From assembly GCA_934476025.1 (NCBI GenBank), contig CAKSNI010000015.1:1-11716 (forward strand): DNA of 11,716 nucleotides, given 5' to 3'. The translations under genes were made by a program, and so were the position numbers. This document shows, piece by piece, positions 1-6,690 of the stretch (positions are counted from its first letter, which is position 1; each line of letters starts with the position of its first letter). The notes beneath the pieces are model-generated. The model saw nothing but the letters and a program-made list of their open reading frames with translations. It ran no database searches and had not been told where the DNA came from. This DNA comes from an uncultured Eubacteriales bacterium. Lineage in GTDB: Bacteria; Bacillota; Clostridia; Oscillospirales; Acutalibacteraceae.

Positions 1-372
1 ATTTAACAGAGAAACGCAATCCACCAGAGCGATTTCGGTGCGGTTTTTTCCGGGGATGCTTTCCAGTAAATCCCGTACCCACACATCGCTTTCACCGCCG
101 ACGAAAAGAAACAGGTCGCAATCCCGGATTTTGGCAATATCCCCCGGGGTGGGCTCGTAATCGTGACTTTCACTACCGGGTTTTAAAAGCATGGTGACCT
201 GAGCGGTATCTCCGACGACGGCCCGGGCAAAATCGAAGGGCGGGAAAACCGTGGCAACGATTTTCAGCTGCGATTCGTCCTCCGGCTTTTGGGAAAAAGC
301 ACAGCCGTTCAACGGCAGAACAAACAAACAAAGGCTGAGCAAAACCGCTGCCGCTTTTCGAAAACAGTGCAT
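1..372 (-). CDS. Metal (zinc/manganese) ABC transporter substrate-binding lipoprotein, ZnuA-like, partial
   Basis: This is the N-terminal 124 residues of a solute-binding lipoprotein that continues beyond the left edge. It starts at ATG 372-370, behind an AAAGGA Shine-Dalgarno on the minus strand. Residues 4-20 form a basic then hydrophobic signal peptide, followed by a lipobox LNGC (21-24), so Cys24 should be lipidated and the protein anchored outside the membrane. The mature part opens with KIVATVFPPFDFARAVVGD, typical of the ZnuA/TroA cluster 9 family. ESHDYEPTP carries His70, which matches the first metal-ligand histidine of that family. The remaining ligands are outside the window, so zinc versus manganese cannot be decided. 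An ABC permease and ATPase would be expected further left. A consensus promoter lies directly upstream, and I see no obvious Zur palindrome. Family assignment is firm; substrate is inferred. Confidence 0.88.
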   Translation of the reverse strand, partial: MHCFRKAAAVLLSLCLFVLPLNGCAFSQKPEDESQLKIVATVFPPFDFARAVVGDTAQVTMLLKPGSESHDYEPTPGDIAKIRDCDLFLFVGGESDVWVRDLLESIPGKNRTEIALVDCVSLLN

Positions 373-423
373 AGCATTCCTTTCCGCCGCGCTTTTTTGA
401 CGACTGATTTTTTGGATGTTTTT

Positions 424-452
424 ATTGTACCGGATTTTTTTGATTTTGTCAA
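424..452 (-). promoter_or_regulatory. Sigma-A promoter of the ZnuA-like lipoprotein gene
   Basis: On the minus strand, a perfect -35 TTGACA (452-447) is followed by a 17-base spacer and -10 TACAAT (429-424). The start codon lies about 50 bases downstream at 372. The -35 box faces the -35 box of the plus-strand promoter at 473-501, with only 20 bases between them. Confidence 0.9.
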
Positions 453-472
453 CGGATTTGCGCCCTTGGGAT

Positions 473-501
473 TTGACAAGAAGAAAGGGATTTGCTATAC
501 T
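473..501 (+). promoter_or_regulatory. Sigma-A promoter of the six-gene envelope unit
   Basis: A perfect -35 TTGACA (473-478), a 17-base spacer and an extended -10 (TGC followed by TATACT, 496-501) predict transcription from about position 508. This rules out the upstream in-frame start at 416 for the first gene and supports ATG 539. No other clear promoter is seen up to 6306, so this one probably drives all six genes. Confidence 0.9.
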
Positions 502-538
502 GAAAGGTGAAATCAAAGAAACGGAGAATCGGAAAAAC

Positions 539-1549
539 ATGAAGATCGGATATGCCCTCAAACGCCTGTTTCACCTGGATTTCGGGAGAACCGGAGAAAT
601 GATCCGCCGCACGGCCGAAAAAAGCGGAAAGAATCGGCTGTGGATTGTGCTGGATATGATTTACAGCGGCTTTGCCTACGGGGCCGGGCCGAACGATTAC
701 GAACTGTTTGAGTTTTACAATCTGCCCCATAAAAACCGCAAAACCTATATTACCCGGGGGGTGAACAATGCCCTGGTTAAAAAGTTCAATGATAAAGCCT
801 ACTGGCATTATTTTGACAATAAAGACGATTTTAACCGTGCCTTTGCGAAGTTTGTTTCACGCCATTGGGTTACGACCCGGGATATGACGGAGGAGAGCTT
901 TGCCGACCTGTTTGATTCCTGCCGGGAGATTATTTATAAACCGATTGACGGAACCTGCGGAAAACAGGTGGAAAAATATGTGACGGCCGACCAAAACCGG
1001 GAGGAATTGTTTCAACTCTTGAAGGAAAAACCCTCCGGAATCGTGGAAGAAGTGGTGGTGCAGCACCCCGAAATGGCGGCGGTTTATCCCCTTTCGGTCA
1101 ATACCGTCCGGGTGGTTACCATCTTTCAGAACGGGGTTTGCACACCGGTGTTCGCCTTTTGGCGCATCGGAGCCGGCGGCGCCTGTGTGGATAACCTGAA
1201 TTCCGGCGGAATGGCCGCCATGCTGGATTTGAAAGACGGGCGGATTACCCTTCCGGCCGCCGACAAAAACGGGGTCGTGTACGAAAAACACCCCTATACC
1301 GGTCATCCGATTGTCGGATTTCGGATTCCCTGCTGGGACCGGGTGCTCGAAACGGTGGACGAGGCCTCCCGGGTGATTCCGCAGGTCGGATATGTCGGTT
1401 GGGATGTCTGCGTTCGGGAAAAGGATATTCTGCTGATTGAGGGCAATGCCTATCCGGGCCACGATATTCTGCAGCTTCCGGCCTATACCCCGGATAAAAT
1501 CGGATTGATGAGCCGGGTGGAAAAATTTTACCGCGGAGAAAAAGAATGA
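539..1549 (+). CDS. Sugar-transfer-associated ATP-grasp family protein
   Basis: This 336-residue protein resembles the ATP-grasp family annotated as sugar-transfer associated (PF14397), often found in polysaccharide and envelope loci; its substrate is not established. Visible blocks are YKPIDGTCGKQVEKY (133-147), a lysine plus glycine-rich phosphate-binding loop, and EEVVVQHPEM with SVNTVRVVT (170-194), the hinge and central strand. Further on are NSGGMAAMLD (221-230) and GWDVCV...LLIEGNAYPG (288-307), whose Asp289, Glu301 and Asn303 fit metal-ATP ligands. There is no signal peptide or membrane span, so it should act in the cytoplasm. An in-frame ATG at 416 lies upstream of the predicted transcription start and gives an unlikely leader, so I chose ATG 539, behind GGAG at 523-526. 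The stop overlaps the dapF start (ATGA), indicating translational coupling. It probably ligates or activates an envelope precursor, but that is inference. Confidence 0.8.
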   Translation: MKIGYALKRLFHLDFGRTGEMIRRTAEKSGKNRLWIVLDMIYSGFAYGAGPNDYELFEFYNLPHKNRKTYITRGVNNALVKKFNDKAYWHYFDNKDDFNRAFAKFVSRHWVTTRDMTEESFADLFDSCREIIYKPIDGTCGKQVEKYVTADQNREELFQLLKEKPSGIVEEVVVQHPEMAAVYPLSVNTVRVVTIFQNGVCTPVFAFWRIGAGGACVDNLNSGGMAAMLDLKDGRITLPAADKNGVVYEKHPYTGHPIVGFRIPCWDRVLETVDEASRVIPQVGYVGWDVCVREKDILLIEGNAYPGHDILQLPAYTPDKIGLMSRVEKFYRGEKE

Positions 1550-2352
1550 GATTTACCAAAATGCAGGGGCTCGGCAACGATTATATCTTTGTCGATGCCA
1601 CAAAAAAAATACCGGAACATCCGGAAAAACTGGCGGTTCGCCTTTCCGATCGTCACTTTGGCATCGGAGCGGACGGGCTGGTGCTGATTTTAAAAAGTGA
1701 CGCCGCCGATTTTCGGATGCAAATGTTCAACAGCGACGGCAGCGAGGGGAAAATGTGCGGAAATGCCGCCCGTTGTATCGGAAAATATGTTTACGAACGC
1801 GGCCTGACCCGCAAAACCGCGCTGACGCTGGAAACGGCTTCGGGCATTAAAAAACTGTTTTTAAACCTTTGCGGCGATCGGGTGGATCGGGTTTCGGTGG
1901 ATATGGGGGAACCGCAGTGCGACGGCGTTTTCCGCAGCATTACGGTGAACGGAAATTCCTATTCCTATCTGTTTGTGGATATGGGCAATCCCCACTGCGT
2001 GATTTTTAAAGATCCGCATACTTTTGACTGGCACGCGGCCGGAAAGGCCATTGAAAACGATCCGGTATTCCAGGACAAAACCAATGTGGAATTTGTTCGG
2101 GTGCTTTCCGATAATATGCTGGAAATGCGGGTTTGGGAACGCGGTTCCGGCGAAACACTGGCCTGCGGAACCGGGGCCTGCGCGGCGGCGGTAGCGGCGG
2201 TTCGGGCCGGATGGTGCGATCCGGCTACTTCGGTGATGGTGCTGCTGTCGCACGGGGCTTTGCAGATTCGGGTTGACCGCACGGTGGTCATGACCGGTCC
2301 GGCTGAAACGGTTTTTGACGGAGAAATCAACGAAACCCTTTGGCAGGATTAA
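1546..2352 (+). CDS. dapF: Diaminopimelate epimerase
   Basis: DapF converts LL- to meso-diaminopimelate, the last step before lysine and the cross-linking residue of many peptidoglycans. The 268-residue length is normal. It begins with the hallmark MRFTKMQGLGNDYIFVD. The two catalytic cysteines are present in their motifs: Cys71 in MCGNAARCIGKY (70-81) and Cys207 in ACGTGACAAAVAA (206-218). The substrate-binding blocks FNSDGSEG (61-68), MGNPHCV (146-152) and WERGSGET (197-204) are intact. It acts in the cytoplasm as two pseudo-symmetric halves. The ATG sits in the ATGA overlap with the preceding ATP-grasp gene, so it depends on that gene's translation. Its presence implies meso-DAP-type peptidoglycan. 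No oddity is seen. Confidence 0.97.
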   Translation: MRFTKMQGLGNDYIFVDATKKIPEHPEKLAVRLSDRHFGIGADGLVLILKSDAADFRMQMFNSDGSEGKMCGNAARCIGKYVYERGLTRKTALTLETASGIKKLFLNLCGDRVDRVSVDMGEPQCDGVFRSITVNGNSYSYLFVDMGNPHCVIFKDPHTFDWHAAGKAIENDPVFQDKTNVEFVRVLSDNMLEMRVWERGSGETLACGTGACAAAVAAVRAGWCDPATSVMVLLSHGALQIRVDRTVVMTGPAETVFDGEINETLWQD

Positions 2353-2357
2353 AAACG

Positions 2358-2372
2358 GGAGAGGTTGGTTTG
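2358..2372 (+). promoter_or_regulatory. Ribosome binding site deciding the TTG start of the EamA gene
   Basis: GGGAGAGG-like purines (2358-2364) stand five bases before TTG 2370. A longer reading from TTG 2340 would overlap the end of dapF and has no comparable site, so 2370 is preferred. Confidence 0.7.
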
Positions 2373-3275
2373 CGTACGCTTTCATCGAAAACACGAGGCA
2401 TTTTTTATGTGATTTTCGCCGCTTTCGGCTTTTCGGGGATGTCCCTTTTTGTAAAACTGGCCGGGGATCTGCCGGCGATGGAAAAGGCTTTTTTCCGGAA
2501 CTTTGTCGCCTTGGTTTTTATCGGGGCTATCATGCTTTTCAGAAAAATTTCCTTTTTCCCGAAGAAGCAGAGCATTCCCTTTCTGTTCGGCCGCTCCTTT
2601 TGCGGAACGGTCGGTCTGTTGTGCAATTTTTACGCCATCGGGTATCTGAATCTTTCGGATGCCAATATGCTCAACAAACTTTCTCCCTTTTTCGCCATTC
2701 TTTTTTCGGCCCTTCTGCTGGGAGAAAAGCCGAAGCTGCTTCAGGTACTTTTTGTGGCGGTGGCTTTTTTGGGGAGCCTTTTTATCATGAAACCGGGTTT
2801 TGCTTCGGCACCGCTGCTGCCGGCGGCGATGGGTGTGATCGGCGGCATGGGGGCCGGGGCGGCCTATACCTTTGTTCGAAAACTCGGCAGCATCGGGGAA
2901 GAAAGCCATCGCATTGTGTTCTGGTTTTCGGCCTTTTCCTGCTTTTGCTGCCTGCCGTTTCTGCTTTTTTCCGACACCCGGATCAGCGGCCTGCAATGGG
3001 CGTTTCTGCTTTTGGCCGGGCTGTTTGCCTGCTTTGGGCAGATTGGGATCACCCGGGCGTATCTGTGCGCGCCGGCCCGGGAGATTTCGGTGTACGATTA
3101 TACCCAGGTGCTGTTTGCCGCTCTGCTGGGATTTTTGGTGTTCGGCGATCTGCCGGACGGCTACAGCCTGCTCGGCTATGGGTTGATCTGCCTGGCCGGG
3201 GTGGCAATGTTTTGGTACAATAACCGGATGCCGCAGGCCGAAATCGGCGACCGCTCCGATAAAAATGCCCGATGA
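2370..3275 (+). CDS. DMT-superfamily EamA-type membrane transporter
   Basis: This 301-residue polytopic protein of the drug/metabolite transporter superfamily carries two EamA repeats (about 10-140 and 152-285), with about ten hydrophobic segments, roughly 11-31, 44-58, 71-90, 99-117, 123-140, 148-168, 182-200, 208-228, 242-258 and 264-283. The first half ends with the characteristic SPFFAILFSALLLGEKP (105-121). The second repeats this pattern as YTQVLFAALLGFLVFGD (244-260). EamA proteins move amino acids, nucleotide sugars or other metabolites; the substrate cannot be read from sequence. It begins 17 bases after dapF at a TTG codon with a good Shine-Dalgarno, and ends 30 bases before the next gene. 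The C-terminal tail after residue 285 is polar and probably cytoplasmic. Its place between dapF and the envelope-lipid genes may hint at an envelope precursor or amino acid, but this is weak inference. Confidence 0.88.
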   Translation: MRTLSSKTRGIFYVIFAAFGFSGMSLFVKLAGDLPAMEKAFFRNFVALVFIGAIMLFRKISFFPKKQSIPFLFGRSFCGTVGLLCNFYAIGYLNLSDANMLNKLSPFFAILFSALLLGEKPKLLQVLFVAVAFLGSLFIMKPGFASAPLLPAAMGVIGGMGAGAAYTFVRKLGSIGEESHRIVFWFSAFSCFCCLPFLLFSDTRISGLQWAFLLLAGLFACFGQIGITRAYLCAPAREISVYDYTQVLFAALLGFLVFGDLPDGYSLLGYGLICLAGVAMFWYNNRMPQAEIGDRSDKNAR

Positions 3276-3305
3276 ACCGGGGCAAAAAAAGAAAGGAAAC
3301 CGATC

Positions 3306-4571
3306 ATGAATCCGTATGAAATAACGGTAGAGGAACTGGCCGCCGGCAATCACCGGGATTATCTTCTGGTTGATATGCGAAACGACCGGCAGCGCGAATA
3401 CGGCGAAGTAGAGGGAAGCATTCGGGTTTTGCCGGAGGAATTGGAAGCGTATCCCTTTCCGCCGGGAAAAACGGCGGTGCTGATTTGCGCCCGCGGGGTG
3501 GTTAGTGAAGAATATGCCGAAAGGCTCCGGGAGGAAAAAGGGGTGGACGCGCGCAGCCTGTCGGGCGGATATCCGGCCTGGCTTCGTGCCGGGCTGCAAA
3601 AGCAGACCCCCGACGAGGTGGCTGCCCGGGTGGAACAGAGCCTCAAAAGGCGGTTTCGGGACAAACTGACCAGTAAATTTACCAAAGCGCTCAAGGAATA
3701 CCGGATGATTTCTCCGGGGGATAAAATTGCCGTCTGTATTTCGGGGGGAAAAGACTCCATGCTGATGGCTAAGTTGTTTCAGGAACTTTCCCGGTACAGC
3801 GAAGTTCCGTTTGAAGCCAAATTCCTGGTCATGGATCCGGGCTACAACCGGGAAAATCGGCAAATCCTGGAGGAAAATGCCCGGAATTTAAAAATTCCCA
3901 TCACGGTTTTTGAATCGAATATTTTTGAATCGGTTTACGAGGTGGAAAAATCCCCCTGCTATTTATGTGCCCGAATGCGGCGAGGCTATTTGTACCGCTA
4001 CGCAAAAGAACTCGGCTGCAACAAAATCGCCCTCGGGCATCATTACGACGATGTGATTGAAACGGTGTTGATGGGAATGCTTTACGGGGCGCAGATTCAA
4101 ACCATGATGCCCAAACTGCACAGCACCAATTTTGAAGGGATGGAACTGATCCGGCCACTGTATCTGATCCGGGAGGAGGATATCAAGGCCTGGCGGGATG
4201 CCAACGGGCTTCACTTTTTGCAGTGCGCCTGTAAATTTACCGATACCTGCGCTTCCTGCGATACCCAGAACCGCTCCAAGCGTCAGGAGGTCAAAGAACT
4301 CATCCGGGACATCAAAAAGGTACATCCCAATGTCGAAAAATGCATTTTTAAAAGTGTGGAAAATGTGAGCCTGGATGCGGTGATTGCCTATAAAAAAGGC
4401 GGCGTCCGGCATCATTTCCTGGAGGATTACGATCAGCGCGCCCGGTCGGAATCCGGGGCGCCTGACGGGCCGACGGACCCGAAAGCACCTCCGATAACCC
4501 GGAAGCGGCTCTTTAAAAAGCCGGCACAAAAAAGTGTTTCGAATTTGAAAAAGAAGGGGAGAAAACCATGA
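3306..4571 (+). CDS. Rhodanese domain fused to a TtcA-like PP-loop tRNA 2-thiolation protein
   Basis: This 421-residue cytoplasmic fusion has a rhodanese-like domain at about 1-100: LVDMRNDRQREYGEVEGS, active-site loop CARGVVSEE with Cys61, then SLSGGYPAWLRAG. A TtcA-type ATP pyrophosphatase follows (about 115-375), with PP-loop SGGKDS (146-151), CYLC (218-221), GHHYDDVIET (244-253) and a second cysteine cluster CAC (307-309) and CASC (315-318). In TtcA, such cysteines hold an Fe-S cluster and the enzyme adenylates then thiolates cytidine 32 of tRNA. The rhodanese part could deliver persulfide sulfur in cis. The rhodanese loop lacks the common CxxGxR arginine (Val instead). After residue 378 comes a basic, proline-rich tail ending KKKGRKP, possibly RNA-binding. 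The start is ATG 3306 behind AAAGGA (3292-3297). The stop overlaps the next gene by ATGA. The exact tRNA target is not proven. Confidence 0.85.
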   Translation: MNPYEITVEELAAGNHRDYLLVDMRNDRQREYGEVEGSIRVLPEELEAYPFPPGKTAVLICARGVVSEEYAERLREEKGVDARSLSGGYPAWLRAGLQKQTPDEVAARVEQSLKRRFRDKLTSKFTKALKEYRMISPGDKIAVCISGGKDSMLMAKLFQELSRYSEVPFEAKFLVMDPGYNRENRQILEENARNLKIPITVFESNIFESVYEVEKSPCYLCARMRRGYLYRYAKELGCNKIALGHHYDDVIETVLMGMLYGAQIQTMMPKLHSTNFEGMELIRPLYLIREEDIKAWRDANGLHFLQCACKFTDTCASCDTQNRSKRQEVKELIRDIKKVHPNVEKCIFKSVENVSLDAVIAYKKGGVRHHFLEDYDQRARSESGAPDGPTDPKAPPITRKRLFKKPAQKSVSNLKKKGRKP

Positions 4572-5668
4572 AGGTACTGATACTCAGCTGCAATACCGGT
4601 CAGGGGCACAACAGCGCGGCAGCCGCCGTGAAGGAAGCACTGGAAGAACGCGGAGCGATTTGCGAAATTCTCGATCCGCTTACCTTTGCCTCCCGGCGTT
4701 CGGCTTCCCGGGCAACCGGGGTATATGAAGGCCTGACCCGTCGGGTACCCCGTCTTTGCGGGGCCATTTATAAAGCCGGAGATTGGTACAGTTCTTCTCC
4801 GCTGCCCTCTCCGGTGTATTACGCCAATAGCCGTTATGCCGCGAAACTGCTGCGCTATTTGCGGGAAAACCGGTTTGACGCGGTGGTGTGTACCCATCTG
4901 TTTGCCATGGAGGCGTTGACCGCCATCCGCAAAAAATACGGAATGTCCATTCCCTGCCATTTTGTTCTGACCGACTATACCTGCGTGCCGTTTTTTGCCG
5001 AAACCCGGGCGGATTCCTATTTTATCCCGGTGGGGCTTCGCGAAGAAATGGTGAAAAAGGGGCTGCCGCCGGAGAGAATTTTAGAAACCGGGATTCCCAT
5101 CGATGCCAAATTCGGGCGCAAAATTTCCAAAGAGGCTGCCCGGCGGATTCTCGGGCTGCCGGCAGACAAACCGATGCTGCTGCTGATGAGCGGCGGTGTC
5201 GGCTGCGGAAATCTGGTGCCTATCTGTCACCGTTTGCTGGAACAGGGCGAGGGAGATTTTACGGTTTGTGTTTTAACCGGTCGGAACGAAAAACTGCGGC
5301 AGCGGCTGACGGAGCGGATTTCGGATCCCCGGGTCAAAACCGTGCCGTTTACCAAAAAAGCGGATTTGTATATGCGGGCCTGCGATGTGATGATTTCCAA
5401 ACCCGGCGGGCTTACCACCACCGAAGCGGCGGCGCTGCATACCCCGTTGGTGGGGTTGATTGCCTACCCGGGGAATGAAACCATCAACGCGCGGTATTTT
5501 TGTGATCGGGGAATGGCGCTTTGCGCCGACAGTGCGGCCGAGGCAGCAAAGGCGGCCTGGGGATTGGTGCGCTGCCCCGAAAAAGCGCAGGCTATGAAGG
5601 AAAATCAGGCCCGGCAGATTCCGGCCGACGCGGCCGGGAAAATTGCCGAACGGGTGATGCCATCATGA
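4568..5668 (+). CDS. MGDG-synthase/UgtP-like family 28 glycosyltransferase (glycolipid or MurG-type)
   Basis: This 366-residue GT-B glycosyltransferase has an N-terminal MGDG-synthase-like acceptor domain (about 1-165) with the opening MKVLILSCNTGQGHNSAA, where the GxGH loop is diagnostic. LTDYTCVPFF (134-143) and TGIPIDAKF (174-182) follow. The C-terminal donor domain (about 195-360) has LLLMSGGVGCG (204-214) and the UDP-sugar-binding KPGGLTTTEA (278-287) with PGNETINARY (301-310). Relatives transfer glucose or galactose from UDP-sugar to diacylglycerol, making glycolipids and the lipoteichoic acid anchor. MurG is a more distant relative, but the N-terminal region fits the diacylglycerol enzymes better. 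It lacks a signal peptide and should work at the inner membrane face. The Shine-Dalgarno GGGGAG precedes ATG 4568. Both ends overlap neighbours by four bases, and the downstream PlsY-like gene supports a lipid role. Confidence 0.88.
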   Translation: MKVLILSCNTGQGHNSAAAAVKEALEERGAICEILDPLTFASRRSASRATGVYEGLTRRVPRLCGAIYKAGDWYSSSPLPSPVYYANSRYAAKLLRYLRENRFDAVVCTHLFAMEALTAIRKKYGMSIPCHFVLTDYTCVPFFAETRADSYFIPVGLREEMVKKGLPPERILETGIPIDAKFGRKISKEAARRILGLPADKPMLLLMSGGVGCGNLVPICHRLLEQGEGDFTVCVLTGRNEKLRQRLTERISDPRVKTVPFTKKADLYMRACDVMISKPGGLTTTEAAALHTPLVGLIAYPGNETINARYFCDRGMALCADSAAEAAKAAWGLVRCPEKAQAMKENQARQIPADAAGKIAERVMPS

Positions 5669-6306
5669 AAGAACGGATTTTGTTTTCGCTATGGATTGTG
5701 GTCGGCTTTTTTCTCGGCAGTGTGATGTTTTGCCGGCTGCTGCCCAAGTGGATTCTTAAAAAGGATATCGAGCAAATCAGCGAGGACGGCAACCCCGGGG
5801 CGGCCAATGTCTTTTTGCATTGCGGCATCCCCATGGGAATGCTTTGCCTTTTGCTGGATATGCTAAAGAGTTTTGTGCCGGTTTATACGGCCGAACGGGT
5901 GCTGAATGAAGGAAGAATTGCCTTTGCCGCGGTGATGATTGCTCCGGTTTTCGGTCATGCAATGGGGGTATTCAACCATTTTCACGGCGGAAAGTGCATT
6001 GCTTCATCCTTTGGGGAGGTGCTGGCCGTACTGCCGCTGACCCGGGTCGGCCTCTGGCTGGCCGGGCTGTACATTCTGTTTGCCGGGGTGGTACGCATTC
6101 GACCGAACCGCCGCTGCAGCATTTTAACCTATTCTTTATTCGGGCTGATCAGCGGATCGGTTCTGACGGTGCAGGGAAAATTTTCGCTGGCGCTCGGCTT
6201 CGTGGGAATCAGTGCCATTGCCGTATTGCGGCATACCCGGCGGTTCAGCACGGTGCCTATGAGTGAGCATACCGACAGAAAAGCCGAAGAGGCCGAAGTC
6301 GGGTAA
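5665..6306 (+). CDS. plsY: PlsY-like acyl-phosphate:glycerol-3-phosphate acyltransferase, divergent
   Basis: This 213-residue membrane protein matches the PlsY family, which makes lysophosphatidic acid from acyl-phosphate and glycerol-3-phosphate. Hydrophobic spans lie around 5-27, 53-73, 86-104, 115-145, 152-170 and 172-190. Family motif 1 appears as GSVMFCRLLPK (18-28), motif 2 as DGNPGAANVF (41-50, usually SGN-GATNV), LDMLKS (64-69) matches the usual LDxLKG, and motif 3 appears as FNHFHGGKCIASSFG (103-117). Thus the glycine, GH and GGK signatures are kept, while motif 2 has ED before GN and Ala for Thr. The C-terminal 20 residues are charged and cytoplasmic. The ATG overlaps the glycosyltransferase stop, so an upstream in-frame reading from 5521 is rejected. 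Whether this is the sole PlsY of the cell or a paralogue dedicated to the glycolipid route is unknown. Confidence 0.85.
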   Translation: MKERILFSLWIVVGFFLGSVMFCRLLPKWILKKDIEQISEDGNPGAANVFLHCGIPMGMLCLLLDMLKSFVPVYTAERVLNEGRIAFAAVMIAPVFGHAMGVFNHFHGGKCIASSFGEVLAVLPLTRVGLWLAGLYILFAGVVRIRPNRRCSILTYSLFGLISGSVLTVQGKFSLALGFVGISAIAVLRHTRRFSTVPMSEHTDRKAEEAEVG

Positions 6307-6343
6307 AAGAAAAAGAGCAGACCCGCTTTGGCGGGAATGCTCT
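6302..6343 (-). terminator. Rho-independent terminator of rpmB (possibly bidirectional)
   Basis: AGAGCA (6314-6319) pairs with TGCTCT (6338-6343), and CCCGC (6322-6326) pairs with GCGGG (6331-6335), around loop TTTG with one two-base internal mismatch. On the minus strand the hairpin is followed by TTTTTCTTTT, a good U-tract. On the plus strand only a weak T-rich stretch follows, so it may also stop the upstream six-gene unit, less efficiently. Confidence 0.85.
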
Positions 6344-6375
6344 CAATTCTTTATCAAAGAATGATAATTTTCGGA

Positions 6376-6564
6376 TCAGATGGCACGGGTAACCTTTCCG
6401 GAACGAAGGCAACGGGTGCAAGCATAAATGCGACGGGGAGAACCGTCAACGATTGCTTTTACTCTCTTTACATTCGGTTTCCAGGTACGGTTGGTTCTAC
6501 GGTGAGAGTGAGAAACCTTGATACCGAAAGTGATCTCCTTACTGCAGATATCACATTTTGCCAT
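6376..6564 (-). CDS. rpmB: 50S ribosomal protein L28, four-cysteine form
   Basis: This 62-residue basic protein starts MAKCDICSKEITFGIKVSHS and ends CTRCLRSGKVTRAI, the typical bL28 pattern. Two CxxC pairs (Cys4/Cys7 and Cys49/Cys52) make it the zinc-binding C+ type rather than the cysteine-free form. HRRTNRTWKPNV (21-32) is the conserved rRNA-binding core. The start is ATG 6564, eight bases after an AAGGAGG site on the minus strand. A GTG at 6573 overlaps that site and is rejected. It is a single-gene unit on the opposite strand to both neighbours, with its own promoter and terminator. Confidence 0.97.
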   Translation of the reverse strand: MAKCDICSKEITFGIKVSHSHRRTNRTWKPNVKRVKAIVDGSPRRIYACTRCLRSGKVTRAI

Positions 6565-6601
6565 GATACGCACCTCCTTGTGTAATCAATCAGCACCGAC
6601 T

Positions 6602-6630
6602 ATTGTAGCAGAAACAGGGACAAAAAGCAA
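6602..6630 (-). promoter_or_regulatory. Sigma-A promoter of rpmB
   Basis: On the minus strand, -35 TTGCTT (6630-6625), a 17-base spacer and an extended -10, TGC followed by TACAAT (6607-6602), precede rpmB. The 5' leader is about 30 bases and contains the AAGGAGG site. Confidence 0.8.
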
Positions 6631-6690
6631 GCATTTTTTTGCGACTTTCTGAAAAAAGTGGGAAACAAGCCCCTTTTGCGCTGCTTTTGC

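Noticed and set aside
416..538. Upstream extension of the ATP-grasp protein to ATG 416
   Set aside because: The -35 and -10 boxes (473-501) lie inside this stretch, so the codon at 416 would precede the transcription start, and the added residues are not family-like.
373..538. Riboswitch or Zur-box search in the divergent intergenic region
   Set aside because: Apart from the two promoters and ribosome binding sites I found no conserved aptamer-like structure or Zur-type palindrome.
2315..3223. A 302-codon plus-strand frame overlapping the EamA gene
   Set aside because: Its product is Gly/Arg/Phe-rich with no membrane pattern. The frame starting at 2370 gives a clean ten-segment transporter.
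2382..3863. A 493-codon minus-strand open frame opposite the EamA and rhodanese-thiolase genes
   Set aside because: It is rich in His, Pro, Gly and Lys without family motifs, spans two well-supported plus-strand genes and the gap between them, and reflects the rarity of certain codons in the real genes.
5521..5664. Upstream extension of the PlsY-like protein
   Set aside because: It would overlap the conserved end of the glycosyltransferase by about 150 bases. ATG 5665 gives a normal PlsY length and an ATGA junction like others in the unit.
6328..6585. An 85-codon plus-strand frame over rpmB
   Set aside because: It is the antisense of the clearly recognisable L28 gene and includes the terminator hairpin.
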